In this document: in pieces, positions 49,821 through 59,305 of the stretch
Numbering within the stretch: the first letter of the stretch is position 1
Layout of the letters: every line of letters starts with the position of its first letter
From: Mycolicibacterium canariasense
GTDB taxonomy: Bacteria > Actinomycetota > Actinomycetes > Mycobacteriales > Mycobacteriaceae
Reading direction: 5' to 3'
Length of the DNA: 64,000 nt
NCBI RefSeq assembly: GCF_002101555.1
Contig: NZ_LQOL01000061.1
Coordinates: 50,111-114,110, forward strand
The notes under the pieces: model-generated
The model's input: only the letters and a program-made list of their open reading frames with translations
Databases searched by the model: none
What the model was told of the DNA's origin: nothing
Translations under genes and position numbers: made by a program

Positions 49821-52676
49821 GTGTCCGAGGGCCCGGCGGCCCGCTCGGCCGAGCGGCAGACGATTGGCGACTTCTTACGAGAAGCCGCCTACGAGCCGAC
49901 CTGCCTCGTACTCGAGGGCGAGGCCGGGATCGGCAAGACCACGCTGTGGCTGTCGGCAATCGACGAGGCGCGCAGTCGCGGTTTCCACGTGCTACGCGCC
50001 CAGCCGGGGCAATCCGAATCGGTGCTCGCCTACGCGAGCGCCGCCGACCTGCTCGGCGATATCGAGCAGGCCGCATTCGACCAGATCCCTTCCCTGCAAC
50101 GCGTTGCGCTGGAACACATTTTGTTACGCACCGAGGCGGCCGGCGCCCCCGCCGATCCACGGGTGGTCGCCACCGCGGTGCTGTCACTGGTCGATGGGCT
50201 CACAGCCGACGCACCGGTGCTGATCGCGATCGACGACGCGCAGTGGCTCGACCCGTCCAGCAAGGCGGTCGTGGCATTCGTCGCCCGCCGGCTGAAGGGA
50301 CGGGTTGGCGTGGTGCTCACGGAGCGGTCGCCGTGCCCGACCGAGGCCACGGCTACCTGGCTGCGGTTGGGACGCCCGGACGGTATCCAGCGGATAGTGG
50401 TGCCGCCGTTGGATTTCTGTGGCCTGCGCGAACTCTTCGCCACCAAACTCGGCCGGTCCTTCCCTCGACCGACCATGTTGCGCTTCGCGCAGATATCCGG
50501 CGGAAACCCCTATTTCGCACTCGAGTTGGCGCGGACCGTGGCGGGGACCGCACCCGAACATGACGTGCTGTTACCCGCCACCCTCGCGGCGGCGGTCCGG
50601 GCACGCATCGGCCAGCTCGACGACGACACGCAGACCATGCTGCTCGCCGCGGCCTGCGCCGACGAGCCCACGGTGGACCTGCTGGCCCGGGCGACCGGCA
50701 CCACGGTCGCACGCGCGGTCGAGGTTCTGGAGATCCCGGAGAACCGCAACATCGTCGCGATCCGGGGAAACCACGTCTGCTTCTCGCACCCCCTGCTGGC
50801 CAAAGGTGTTTACACCGATGCCAATCCGGCGCGCCGCAGGGCGATGCACGCGGCGCTCGCCAAGGTGGAGAACCGGCCGGAGCTCGTGGCCCGACATCTG
50901 GCACTGGCCTGCACCACCTCCGACCCGGTGACCCTGCGTGCGCTCGACGAGGCCGCCGACAGCGCCCACGCCCGCGGCGATTCCACCGCGGCGGCGGAGT
51001 TGATCGAGGCCGCGATCCGGCTAGGTGGTGAGACGCCGGTGCGCCGACTCAGAGCCGGCGAATACTACTTCCAGGCCGGCGACAACACCCGGGCCCGCGC
51101 CCTGATCGAGCCGGCGGTGGGCCTGTTGACCGTCGGGCCACAACGCGCGGCGGCCCGCAATCTGCTCGCCGAGATCCAGGTCTACGAAGGGCGCTTCACC
51201 GAAGCGGTCGAGCTGCTGCGCAATTCGTTGTGCGACGCCGCCGGCGATCACACGGTGCTGGTGCAAACACTGCTGCTGCTGTCCCTGGCACTGGCCAACA
51301 CCTGCGAGTTCGATGAGTCGTCGCTACAGGCGCAACAGGCGGTGCTGCTGGCCGAAGAACTCGACTGTCCGGCGCTGACCAGCCAGGCCCTGGCGATGTG
51401 GGTGACGGTGAACTGTTTGTGCGGCCACGGCGTGGACGAGCCCAGCTTGCAGCGCGCCCTTGAACTCGAGGAGCCCGACGACGACACTCCGGTGCACTTC
51501 CGGGCCAGCACCAATGCTGCTCTGATGCTGGCCTGGACCGGACGGGTGGGCGAGGCCCGTAGCGAGATGCGCGATATCCGCCGCCGCTGTACAGAACGGG
51601 GCGCCGAGAGCCGGACGCTGTTCGTCTCCCTGCACAGTGCGCTGATGGAGATCTGGCACGGCAGTTTCGGCGACGCCGCGCAGATCGCCGAGGAGGCGAT
51701 GGAACGCGCCGAACAGCTGGGCGGTCACCAACTGCTTGCCATCGCCCATTTCATCAAGCTCACCGTCGCGGCGTACACCGGTCGCGCCGACGAGGCGCGG
51801 GCCGAAGCCGATGCCGCCCTGGCGGCCACGCGTCATTGCAGCGCGCCCCGGATGACCGAACGGGTGACCGCGACACTGGGTTTCCTGGAGGTGTCGCGCG
51901 GGAACTACGCCGAGGCGTTGACCATCCTCGGCCCGTTGATCTCCGGGTTCGGGGCCACAGCCTGCACCGAGATCATCGCGGCGGCCTTCCTGCCGGACGC
52001 CGTCGAGGCGATGGTGGCGCTGGGCCAGCTCGATGATGCCGACCCGCTGATCACGGCGCTGGAATCGAACGGACGGCGCCTGGACCGGCCGTGGATGCTC
52101 GCCGTCGGGGCGCGATGCCGCAGCATGTGGCTCGCCGCGCACGGTGATGTCGGCGCCGCCGACCGGATGGCGCACCAGGCGATGCGCGAGCACGACCGGC
52201 TGCCGATGCCCTTCGAGCGTGCCCGCACCCAGTTACTCGTCGGGCAGTTGCTGCGCAGGCAGCGTCGTAAAGAGGGAACCTCGGAGACCCTACAGGCGGC
52301 GCTGCGTACCTTCGAGGAGTTGGGCGCACCGCTGTGGGCCGAACGGGCACGCGCTGAACTGGCCAAGACGCGGGTCACCCGGGCCCGCGATCTCGGGCTC
52401 ACCCCCGCCGAGCAACGCGTCGCCGAGCTGGCGGCATCGGGTATGACCAACCGCGACGTCGCCGCGGCATTGTTCATCAGCCCGAAGACCGTCGAACACA
52501 ATCTCGCCCGCGCCTACCGCAAGCTCGCCATCCATTCCCGGGCCGAGCTGGGCCAGCGGATCAGCCAGCTACAGCTCGATGATTCGACCGAAAGCTTCAG
52601 CAGCGCAACCCATCAGGCGCGGGAGATTGCGGAAGCCGCCGAGATCTGCTCCGGTGCGGGCCGCACTCCGGTATAG
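49821..52676 (+). CDS. Large LuxR-family ATPase regulator (LAL type)
   Basis: A 951-residue regulator from GTG 49821 (VSEGPAARSAERQ). The N-terminal ATPase has Walker A EGEAGIGKTTL (about 37-47) and Walker B VLIAIDDAQWLD. A long middle region is made of TPR-like helical repeats. The C terminus is a LuxR helix-turn-helix: LTPAEQRVAELAASGMTNRD then VAAALFISPKTVEHNLARAY. LAL proteins often switch on whole clusters in actinobacteria. Lying 382 nt beyond motif copy 3, it is a candidate controller of the exopolysaccharide locus. Its end overlaps the convergent AroE-like gene by 64 bp. Confidence 0.9.
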   Translation: MSEGPAARSAERQTIGDFLREAAYEPTCLVLEGEAGIGKTTLWLSAIDEARSRGFHVLRAQPGQSESVLAYASAADLLGDIEQAAFDQIPSLQRVALEHILLRTEAAGAPADPRVVATAVLSLVDGLTADAPVLIAIDDAQWLDPSSKAVVAFVARRLKGRVGVVLTERSPCPTEATATWLRLGRPDGIQRIVVPPLDFCGLRELFATKLGRSFPRPTMLRFAQISGGNPYFALELARTVAGTAPEHDVLLPATLAAAVRARIGQLDDDTQTMLLAAACADEPTVDLLARATGTTVARAVEVLEIPENRNIVAIRGNHVCFSHPLLAKGVYTDANPARRRAMHAALAKVENRPELVARHLALACTTSDPVTLRALDEAADSAHARGDSTAAAELIEAAIRLGGETPVRRLRAGEYYFQAGDNTRARALIEPAVGLLTVGPQRAAARNLLAEIQVYEGRFTEAVELLRNSLCDAAGDHTVLVQTLLLLSLALANTCEFDESSLQAQQAVLLAEELDCPALTSQALAMWVTVNCLCGHGVDEPSLQRALELEEPDDDTPVHFRASTNAALMLAWTGRVGEARSEMRDIRRRCTERGAESRTLFVSLHSALMEIWHGSFGDAAQIAEEAMERAEQLGGHQLLAIAHFIKLTVAAYTGRADEARAEADAALAATRHCSAPRMTERVTATLGFLEVSRGNYAEALTILGPLISGFGATACTEIIAAAFLPDAVEAMVALGQLDDADPLITALESNGRRLDRPWMLAVGARCRSMWLAAHGDVGAADRMAHQAMREHDRLPMPFERARTQLLVGQLLRRQRRKEGTSETLQAALRTFEELGAPLWAERARAELAKTRVTRARDLGLTPAEQRVAELAASGMTNRDVAAALFISPKTVEHNLARAYRKLAIHSRAELGQRISQLQLDDSTESFSSATHQAREIAEAAEICSGAGRTPV

Positions 52677-53464
52677 CGTTCGAACTGTTCGGCGGCCTGC
52701 AGTGCGATCACCTCGGCGCCCGTGATGACCGCGCGGCCCGCCGCGCGCGCCGCGGTGATGAGGGGCGTTTCCGACGGCAACGCCACCACGTCGAACACCA
52801 AGTGGGCATTCGCGATCGCCTCGTCGTCGAACGCCTGCTGCGTTTCCTCCAGACCACCGGACATCCCGATCGGAGTGACGTTCACCAGGATCGGCGCGCG
52901 CAGCGAACCCACCTCGGGGGCGTACTCGTAGCCCAGCCGCTCGGCCAACGCTCGGCCCGTCTCGGCGTTACGCGCCACGATGACGCCGGATTCGAAACCG
53001 CTGCCCTGAAACGCGGCGGCAACGGCACTGGCCATACCGCCGCTGCCCCGGATGATGACGGCGTCGTCGGGATCCAGTCCGTTGCTGCGGATCAGTTGTT
53101 GCACCGCAAGGTAATCGGTGTTCGATGCACGCAGATGACCGTCGTCGTTGACGATGGTGTTCACCGATTCGATGCCTTGCGCCGAGGGCTCGACCTCGTC
53201 GACCAACGCGATCACATCACGCTTGAACGGCATGGACACCGAGCAGCCGCGGATGCCGAGCGCACGCACGCCACCGATCGCCGCCGCGATATCGGTGGTG
53301 GTGAAGGCCTTGTAGATGAAGTCCAGACCAAGCTGCTCGTAGAGGTAATTGTGGAAACGGGTGCCGATATTGCTCGGCCGGGCGGCCAGCGAGATGCACA
53401 ACCGGGTGTCCTTATTCAACGGCGGCCTCCGGCCGCCATCGGGCTGCACTGCGTCCGTCATCAT
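52613..53464 (-). CDS. Shikimate dehydrogenase-like (AroE family) protein
   Basis: A 283-residue AroE-fold protein. ISLAARPSNIGTRFHNYLYE and GIRGCSVSMPFKRDVI (catalytic lysine in the PFK segment) form the substrate domain; the NADP site is VIIRGSGGMASAVAAAF, then VNVTPIGMSGG. The substrate loop departs from canonical AroE (SMPFK for TIPHK), so it may be a shikimate/quinate-like dehydrogenase rather than the biosynthetic enzyme. ATG 53464 overlaps the pat stop as ATGA. Confidence 0.8.
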   Translation of the reverse strand: MMTDAVQPDGGRRPPLNKDTRLCISLAARPSNIGTRFHNYLYEQLGLDFIYKAFTTTDIAAAIGGVRALGIRGCSVSMPFKRDVIALVDEVEPSAQGIESVNTIVNDDGHLRASNTDYLAVQQLIRSNGLDPDDAVIIRGSGGMASAVAAAFQGSGFESGVIVARNAETGRALAERLGYEYAPEVGSLRAPILVNVTPIGMSGGLEETQQAFDDEAIANAHLVFDVVALPSETPLITAARAAGRAVITGAEVIALQAAEQFERYTGVRPAPEQISAASAISRA

Positions 53465-54480
53465 CCCACCGCCCGCATCACCTGCCGGGCCATCTCGTAG
53501 ATGGCGCGGTACCGTCGCGGGCTCATCGACACATTCGGCACGTCGACCACGGTAGTCACCACGTTGAGGTCTTCGCGTTCCCAGTGCGCGCCGGCGCGGT
53601 CCAAGATCGCCCGCATCGGGTAGTTCTCCGACAGCACCCGGGCGGTGAACGCCGTGACCCCGCCGGCGCGGGCCGCCACCGCCAGCGCATCCATCAGGAA
53701 GGTGCCGATACCCCGCCCCTGATAGGCGTCGCCGACGATGAAGGCGACCTCGGCCGTCGTCGAATCCTGGCCCAATCGCACGAACCGCCCGTCGGCCACC
53801 ACCGGTCCGTCCGGGCCCTCCGTCAGCACCCATACGAAATGGTCGACGTAGTCGACCTCGAACAGATAGGCCATCAACGACGGCGTCGGCACCCGGGTGC
53901 TCTGGAACCGGCGGTACAACGTCTCGCTGGAGAATTCGACCGGCCCGTGGATGGTGCGTTCGTTGTCTCCCGGTAGCACCGGCCGGAGGTACAGCACGGT
54001 GCCGTCGCGCATGGTGGCGGGGATGGGCGTGATGAAGGCCGCCAGCCGCTGCCGGGCGATGCGGACCAGCCGGTCCATCAACGACCCGACCCCGCCGCTG
54101 CGCCCGCCCGGCACCGGCAGGTCCAGCATGATGGCGAACGCTTCGGGTCCGCCGACCCAACCGGTGAGCGGTCCGGTGGCCGTCACCGTCGCGGTTCTGG
54201 GGATGTCGCGCAGCAGCGCGATCTCGCCGACCACCAGTCCGGGCTGCAGCGGCACCACGGTCACGTCGCCGTCCTCGCCGACATGGGTCACCTCGGCGCT
54301 GCCGGAGCCGATCAGCAGAAAGGTGGCCGCATGCTCGCCCTGGCGCATGAGCACGTCACCGGTGCCGGAGGTCAGCGGCTGCAGCAGCGCCGCCAATGGC
54401 ATCAGTTCGGCGGCCGAGTACCCGGCGAAGAAATCCAATGCGGCCAGTTCATCGGCCCGCGCACCGGTCACACTCGCCAC
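53461..54480 (-). CDS. pat: cAMP-regulated protein lysine acetyltransferase
   Basis: The 339-residue protein fuses a cyclic-nucleotide-binding domain (about 1-140, with PGLVVGEIALLRDIPRTATV as the cAMP pocket) to a GNAT acetyltransferase (about 155-339, with AEVAFIVGDAYQGRGIGTFL for acetyl-CoA). This is the mycobacterial Pat (Rv0998), which acetylates and so inactivates acyl-CoA synthetases when cAMP is high. The glutamate in AEVAFIV is the expected general base. pks16 elsewhere in the window is of the type of enzyme Pat can target. Confidence 0.93.
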   Translation of the reverse strand: MASVTGARADELAALDFFAGYSAAELMPLAALLQPLTSGTGDVLMRQGEHAATFLLIGSGSAEVTHVGEDGDVTVVPLQPGLVVGEIALLRDIPRTATVTATGPLTGWVGGPEAFAIMLDLPVPGGRSGGVGSLMDRLVRIARQRLAAFITPIPATMRDGTVLYLRPVLPGDNERTIHGPVEFSSETLYRRFQSTRVPTPSLMAYLFEVDYVDHFVWVLTEGPDGPVVADGRFVRLGQDSTTAEVAFIVGDAYQGRGIGTFLMDALAVAARAGGVTAFTARVLSENYPMRAILDRAGAHWEREDLNVVTTVVDVPNVSMSPRRYRAIYEMARQVMRAVG

Positions 54481-54596
54481 CTCACGAGGCTACGACTTCG
54501 GGCCCGAGCAGGTCCACGAACCGGCGACGACGCTCACCAGACTTTGCTGTGTGGCCAGTGTGGTTGGCCTCGTAAGCAGCGTTTCTACGCACTGGT

Positions 54597-54606
54597 CAGA
54601 TATCTG
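54597..54606. promoter_or_regulatory. 10-bp palindrome before the TetR gene
   Basis: CAGATATCTG is a perfect palindrome 15 nt upstream of the TetR ATG, in the 141-bp pat/tetR divergent gap. GGCCA and TGGCC (about 54553-54569) form a second, weaker repeat. Either could be the TetR autoregulatory site. Confidence 0.35.
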
Positions 54607-54621
54607 TGGCAAACTCCGCGT

Positions 54622-55269
54622 ATGACTCAAGCGCTGCGCCGCACTCGCGGTCGTCCCCGGGCAGCTAATGGTTCGGAGACTCGGGAGCGAATCATCCGTG
54701 CGGCACGACAGGTTTTCAGCGAACTTGGCTACGACGCGGCGACGTTCCAGGCGATCGCCGAGCGCGCCGATCTGACGCGGCCGGCGATCAACCATTACTT
54801 TGCGAACAAGCGGGCCCTCTACCAAGAGGTGCTCACGGCGACCAATGCGGCGCTGATCACATCGGGGATGACCGCCGCGGCGGCCCACACCAGCCTGGTG
54901 GACCGGTTGTCGGCGTTCCTGAGCGGCATGATGCTCGCGCACAGCGAGTACGACTCGGCGGCGGCATTCCTGGTGACGTCGATGCTGGAGTCCCATCGCC
55001 ATCCCGAGCTGAGCCAGGACAGTTACGCCCCACGCGACGACGTGCGCAACTTCGTGAGCACCGCCGTCAGCGAGGCGGTGGCGCGGGGCGAACTCGGCGC
55101 CGGCAGCGATCCCGAGATCCTGGTGGAAATGCTCCTGGTGCTGATGTTCGGCATCGGTTTCTACGCCGGGTTCGTCGGCACCGATGCCGAAGTGGCGGCC
55201 GTGGTGGACAAGCTGCAGCGGCTGCTGGCCAACAACCTCTGGAGACTGGAGGAACCGGCGGCCAGCTGA
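54622..55269 (+). CDS. TetR-family transcriptional regulator
   Basis: A 215-residue repressor from ATG 54622; the longer frame upstream lies in pat. The DNA-binding part is RERIIRAARQVFSELGYDAA then TFQAIAERADLTRPAINHYF (helix-turn-helix about 40-62). The ligand domain is helical with a hydrophobic MLLVLMFGIGFYAGFVG. It is divergent from pat and converges on the DUF4239 gene. Effector and targets unknown. Confidence 0.9.
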   Translation: MTQALRRTRGRPRAANGSETRERIIRAARQVFSELGYDAATFQAIAERADLTRPAINHYFANKRALYQEVLTATNAALITSGMTAAAAHTSLVDRLSAFLSGMMLAHSEYDSAAAFLVTSMLESHRHPELSQDSYAPRDDVRNFVSTAVSEAVARGELGAGSDPEILVEMLLVLMFGIGFYAGFVGTDAEVAAVVDKLQRLLANNLWRLEEPAAS

Positions 55270-55302
55270 CCGCCGGCGGCGCACCGTCTAGGCCCAGCAG
55301 GA

Positions 55303-56112
55303 TCAGCCGACGGGTTCGGTCAGCACCCGGACCGCTTCGCGCAGCGGGTCCGGCGTGGTGGCGATATCGCCGATGAACGGATGCGCCAGCTCCAGTATCA
55401 GGAACAGGTTGGTGGCCACCAGCACCCCGACGATGACCACCATCGGGTAGTGCATTGCCGGCCGCTCGACACCGTAGACGATGGCGGTGCCCAGCACCAT
55501 GGCGCTGGTGATGAAGATGACCGCCCACAGCGGCCATGGCGGTCCGTCGTCGGTGCGAGCCTGCAGTATGCGCGCCGTGCGCGCCTGGCCGATCTTGTCG
55601 AGGTTACTGAACGACGTTGCCAGGAAAGTCTTTTCGGTGCCGGTGGCCGCCTGCACCTGGCCGTAGGCGGTGCGCAGGTCGATCAACGCCCGATCGGCGG
55701 CCGGTGATCGCTGGTTGTTGCCCTCGGTCCATTCGGCGATGGCGGCGTTCTCGTAGGACAGCAGCGCGGCCCGCACCCGGTACCGGTCCGTCGGCGCGAA
55801 AACGGTGGCGTCCGTAGCCATCTGGACAGCAGCGGCACCTTCGGTCCGCGCGTTGCCGTCGGCGGTGTTGATGGCTCCCCACATCGACGAGACGACGAAG
55901 CCGATGAAGAAGGCGTACACGAATCCGATCACGCCGTAGGTGAACCGGGTGACGTCGTTGTGCTCGTCCAGGGTCAGCGCCGGGTAGCTGTGCCGGATCG
56001 CCCTGAGCACCAGCACCGCACCGCCCGCGACAACCACGATGAGGAGGATCAGCAGCAGCCCCGCCGGGATGTGCTGCACCAGCCAGGCAGCCACCGGGCC
56101 TCCCCTCGTCAT
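55303..56112 (-). CDS. DUF4239 (bestrophin-like) membrane protein
   Basis: A 269-residue membrane protein from ATG 56112. Two N-terminal helices (IPAGLLLILLIVVVAGGAVL; FTYGVIGFVYAFFIGFVVSS), a central soluble part and two C-terminal helices (WAVIFITSAMVLGTAIVYGV; YPMVVIVGVLVATNLFLILE) match DUF4239, which is distantly related to bestrophin channels. Function is unknown. It is divergent from the MDR gene. Confidence 0.82.
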   Translation of the reverse strand: MTRGGPVAAWLVQHIPAGLLLILLIVVVAGGAVLVLRAIRHSYPALTLDEHNDVTRFTYGVIGFVYAFFIGFVVSSMWGAINTADGNARTEGAAAVQMATDATVFAPTDRYRVRAALLSYENAAIAEWTEGNNQRSPAADRALIDLRTAYGQVQAATGTEKTFLATSFSNLDKIGQARTARILQARTDDGPPWPLWAVIFITSAMVLGTAIVYGVERPAMHYPMVVIVGVLVATNLFLILELAHPFIGDIATTPDPLREAVRVLTEPVG

Positions 56113-56254
56113 GGTCACGCGGTTGAAAAACCCTAAACGGTCGCGGTGGCACCCGGCGGCGGTTTGCCCGGCAACGCGCCGAATTGGGTTGTCACCTGGA
56201 TATTCTCGCCAAGGGCGCCCCGGGTTCCGGTGCGGACAGCTACGCTGGGCGGCC

Positions 56255-57259
56255 GTGAAGGCGATGGCCCAGCGCACCTGGGCGGCGGGCGCGCCACTGG
56301 AGTTGCTCGAGTTGCCGACACCCGTGCCGCGCCGACGCGATGTCCGGGTGCGCGTGCAGGCCATCGGCGTTAATCCGGTGGATTGGAAGATGCGCAGCCA
56401 CGGCCCGTTGCGGTGGGCGGCCCGTGCGCTGGGACCGAGACCGCCGGTGATCGTGGGAGTCGATTTCGCCGGGGTGGTCGACGCGGTGGGTTCCCTGGTG
56501 ACCGACCTCGCGGTCGGCGATCGGGTGGCCGGCGGTACCAACTTCGCGCGCCGGCAACGCGGCTCCTACGCCGACACGGTGCTGGTACGCCGAGATCAGA
56601 TCTGCCGCGTGCCCGACTCGGTCGATATCACGGTGGCGGCTGCCCTGCCCGTACCGGGTGTCACGGCCTGGATGTCGGTGATCGACCTCGGCAAGATCCG
56701 GCGGGTGCCGGTGGCCGAGCGTCGGGTGTTGGTGCTGGGCGCCTCCGGCGGTGTGGGCCAGCTGGTGACGCAGATCGCCAAACGGGAGAACGCCTTCGTG
56801 TGCGGGGTCTGCTCGAGCGCCAACATCGACCGCGTCGCCGGCCTGGGCGCCGACCGGGTGATCGACTACAGCGGTGGCGACGCCCTGGCCCAGGCGCGGA
56901 CGCACGGCCCGTTCAGTGTCGTCGTCGACTGCGCGGGCGGCTACTCCGCCCGTCGGTGTCGGGCGCTGTTGGCGCCGGGCGGACGACATGTCATGGTGGC
57001 CGGCGATGACGCCGCCGCCCTGATGGCCAGGGTGCTCTCCCCGCGAAAGTCCAAGGGTATTTTGGGCCGGCCCACCGACGCCCGGCTCGCGCCGCTGATC
57101 GATGCGGCGACCGCCGGCTGGTTGCACGTCACCATCGCCCAAACCTTCCCGCTGACCGATGCCGAGGAAGCACACCGGCTCAGCCGTACGGGTCGCATGA
57201 CCGGGAAGCTGCTGTTGATTCCCGGCGCCGCGGGGCCCCAGGTTTCGAACGGCGGCTAG
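56255..57259 (+). CDS. MDR-superfamily NAD(P)H:quinone oxidoreductase/alcohol dehydrogenase
   Basis: A 334-residue zinc-free medium-chain dehydrogenase/reductase. VRVQAIGVNPVDWKMRSHG and VGVDFAGVVDAVG form the catalytic domain; VLVLGASGGVGQLVTQIAK (about 165-183) is the nucleotide site, and the end HRLSRTGRMTGKLLLIP is family-typical. GTG 56255 follows a -10 TACGCT (56241-56246) by 8 nt, so the mRNA is probably leaderless. The substrate is not predictable. Confidence 0.88.
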   Translation: MKAMAQRTWAAGAPLELLELPTPVPRRRDVRVRVQAIGVNPVDWKMRSHGPLRWAARALGPRPPVIVGVDFAGVVDAVGSLVTDLAVGDRVAGGTNFARRQRGSYADTVLVRRDQICRVPDSVDITVAAALPVPGVTAWMSVIDLGKIRRVPVAERRVLVLGASGGVGQLVTQIAKRENAFVCGVCSSANIDRVAGLGADRVIDYSGGDALAQARTHGPFSVVVDCAGGYSARRCRALLAPGGRHVMVAGDDAAALMARVLSPRKSKGILGRPTDARLAPLIDAATAGWLHVTIAQTFPLTDAEEAHRLSRTGRMTGKLLLIPGAAGPQVSNGG

Positions 57260-57313
57260 GCGGGGATTAGTAGCCGCAGGCGTGCGAGGCCAGCCCGGGT
57301 GGTCTCGGCGCCA

Positions 57314-57347
57314 GGTTCCCCCGGTACAGACAGCTGCCGGGGGAACC
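57314..57347. terminator. Bidirectional hairpin terminator
   Basis: GGTTCCCCCGG (57314-57324) and CCGGGGGAACC (57337-57347) form a perfect 11-bp stem with a 12-nt loop, midway between the converging MDR and PPOX genes. It lacks a T-tract on either strand but is one of the strongest stems seen in the window. Confidence 0.75.
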
Positions 57348-57365
57348 GTCTCGGCCGGCGGCGGC

Positions 57366-57821
57366 TCAGTCGGAGTAGTCCGCGGTGATCCACCGGTCCG
57401 GACGCACCAGGAAGAGCACGCTCGGAATGTCTTTCATCCCCTCGACGAAGGCGCGTCCGCCATCCTCACCCAGATAGCGGATGGCGATCGCTTCCTTGAC
57501 GTCGCGCGGCGCGGGTTCGATGGTGTCCACGACACTGCCCTCGACGACCACGTACTGGTAGGGCGGTTCCTCCCGTTGCACGACGAGTGTCACCGCACCG
57601 GCTTGCCGGATCAGGCGGGCCTTGCGCGACGCCGAGCCGGTGTTGATCCGGATGAGCCCGTCAGGCGTGTAGTCGTACCAGATCGGGACACTGGCGGGCG
57701 GTCGGCCGTCTGCGGTGGCCACCGACAGCACGCCCACATGTTTGGCGGCCAGGAACTCGTCGCGCTGCGCTTCTCCGAAGGGTCTACTCATACCGGCGGG
57801 AAACATCGCCGCGGGCGGCAT
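57366..57821 (-). CDS. PPOX-class pyridoxamine oxidase-like protein
   Basis: A 151-residue split-barrel protein: KHVGVLSVATADGRPPASVP, IWYDYTPDGLIRINTGSASR and KARLIRQAGAVTLVVQREEP follow the F420/FMN PPOX pattern. The frame opens at 57821; ATG 57791 (MSRPFGEAQRDEFL) is the more likely start. Last gene of a three-gene leftward operon. It probably carries out an F420-dependent reduction of unknown substrate. Confidence 0.82.
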   Translation of the reverse strand: MPPAAMFPAGMSRPFGEAQRDEFLAAKHVGVLSVATADGRPPASVPIWYDYTPDGLIRINTGSASRKARLIRQAGAVTLVVQREEPPYQYVVVEGSVVDTIEPAPRDVKEAIAIRYLGEDGGRAFVEGMKDIPSVLFLVRPDRWITADYSD

Positions 57822-57836
57822 GTATTCCCGTACCGA

Positions 57837-58103
57837 TCACCGGGTCCGCAGGAAGCGTTCATCGATGGCGTCGAGCATGCGCGTCGCCTCCTCGATGCGT
57901 TCGAGCACCACCGCGATCCGACCCGGTGGTTCGACATAGCCCTTGACCTGGCAACGACGACGCCAATCCGACTCGGCCTTGCTGATTTTCGCCGTCATCG
58001 TGGCGATTTCGTCCCTGAGCACCTCGGCGAACAGTTCGGCCTGGGCCCGCTCGGACGGCTGGGTCAGCCGACGAACCACCGCATCGTCGAGCGTCACGTC
58101 CAT
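57837..58103 (-). CDS. Small conserved-looking helical protein
   Basis: An 88-residue charged protein I do not recognise. Two helices rich in Glu, Arg and Ala (AELFAEVLRDEIATMTAKIS and RIAVVLERIEEATRMLDAID) flank a short CQVKGYVEPPG turn. No signal peptide or membrane helix. It lies 4 nt after the DUF3349 gene and 15 nt before the PPOX gene, which supports it being a real, co-transcribed gene. Confidence 0.65.
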   Translation of the reverse strand: MDVTLDDAVVRRLTQPSERAQAELFAEVLRDEIATMTAKISKAESDWRRRCQVKGYVEPPGRIAVVLERIEEATRMLDAIDERFLRTR

Positions 58104-58107
58104 ACCC

Positions 58108-58416
58108 CTATTTCGGAAAGGTCAGCGGATCGTCGATCGGCCAGCCGGCCGCGAGCAGCCGACGCTCGACGCGCTGCACGTCCTCGGGCGAGGGCAGTTC
58201 GTCGGTCAGCCTGGTGATGGCCACCCGCACGTCGGTGCCCTGCGCCGGCCTGGTTCCCGCGGCCATCAATTGAGTTGTCAGCAACAGCACTTCGTCCTCG
58301 GTGAGCCGCCGCCGCAACACCGCGACCAGCGGGATGTAGTCGTCGGCCGGGACGCCGTCGGGATAACCGGCCCGCAGGAAGGCCAATATCCGAGCAAGCA
58401 CATCCGACAGCGCCAC
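58108..58416 (-). CDS. DUF3349 protein
   Basis: A 102-residue protein matching DUF3349, a small actinobacterial domain: FLRAGYPDGVPADDYIPLVA, LTEDEVLLLTTQLMAAG, and the closing DVQRVERRLLAAGWPI are its usual landmarks. Members are helical and of unknown function. First gene of the operon with the 88-residue protein and PPOX, divergent from phoU. Confidence 0.85.
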   Translation of the reverse strand: MALSDVLARILAFLRAGYPDGVPADDYIPLVAVLRRRLTEDEVLLLTTQLMAAGTRPAQGTDVRVAITRLTDELPSPEDVQRVERRLLAAGWPIDDPLTFPK

Positions 58417-58570
58417 AGTCCCCCCTCAGCCCCCCGGCTACGTCAGCGTTCATTCCTTGGTAGTCGGTATGACAGCCGCGGAGCAAGGCGTTTCACCGTC
58501 CGGCCAGATCACATTCACGAGGTATTCACCACCTGCGACTTCCGGCACGACCAGCATCTACTGTGTGACG

Positions 58571-59218
58571 ATGCGCACCGGATTCCAGGACCAGCTCGAC
58601 GGGCTGACCCAGACGCTCAGCGACATGTGCGGACTGGCCGGTGTGGCCATGGAGCGGGCCACGCAAGCCCTCCTGCAGGCCGACCTGGTCACCGCCGAGC
58701 AGGTGATCAGCGACCACGACCACCTGGCAGCGCTACGCACACAGGCAGAGGAAGCGGCCTTCATCCTGCTCGCGCTGCAGGCGCCCGTGGCCAGCGATCT
58801 GCGACTGGTCGTCGGGTCGATGCAGAGCGTCGCCGACTCCGAACGGATGGGCGGCCTGGCACTGCACGTGGCCAAGATCGCGCGCCGCCGCCACCCGGAG
58901 CACGCCGTACCCGAGGAGGTGAGCGGGTACTTCGCCGAAATGGGCCGCATCGCAGTCGAACTCAGCGCGTGCGCGCAAGAGGTGGTGCTGTCCCGCGATC
59001 CGGAGAAGGCGGCCCAGATCAGCCGCGACGACGAGGCGATGGATCAGCTGCACAAGCATCTGTTCACGGTGCTGATGGATCGGGAGTGGAGGCACGGTGT
59101 CGCCAGCGCGGTGGACATCACCCTGCTGGGCCGGTTCTACGAACGCTTCGCCGACCACGCCGTGGAGATCGGGCGGCGGGTCATCTTCCAGGTCACCGGG
59201 GAGACCCCGGAGGCCTGA
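58571..59218 (+). CDS. phoU: PhoU-family phosphate signalling regulator
   Basis: A 215-residue PhoU (PhoY-like) protein made of two three-helix bundles. FQDQLDGLTQTLSDMCGLAG and VASDLRLVVGSMQSVADSER belong to the first, and DITLLGRFYERFADHAVEIG to the second; the acidic DxxxER/E..D patterns bind metals. PhoU proteins couple Pst transport to the SenX3-RegX3 type kinase. ATG 58571 follows the -10 TACTGT (58559-58564) by 6 nt, so it is likely leaderless. No pst genes are adjacent. Confidence 0.92.
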   Translation: MRTGFQDQLDGLTQTLSDMCGLAGVAMERATQALLQADLVTAEQVISDHDHLAALRTQAEEAAFILLALQAPVASDLRLVVGSMQSVADSERMGGLALHVAKIARRRHPEHAVPEEVSGYFAEMGRIAVELSACAQEVVLSRDPEKAAQISRDDEAMDQLHKHLFTVLMDREWRHGVASAVDITLLGRFYERFADHAVEIGRRVIFQVTGETPEA

Positions 59219-59305
59219 TCCGGCCCCCGGAATCCTGGTGGGCCCGATCCGGCCGCACCGGTAGCTCGCACGTGGATAGAGAAGGTCCAGTGGGGACGAC
59301 AGGGT

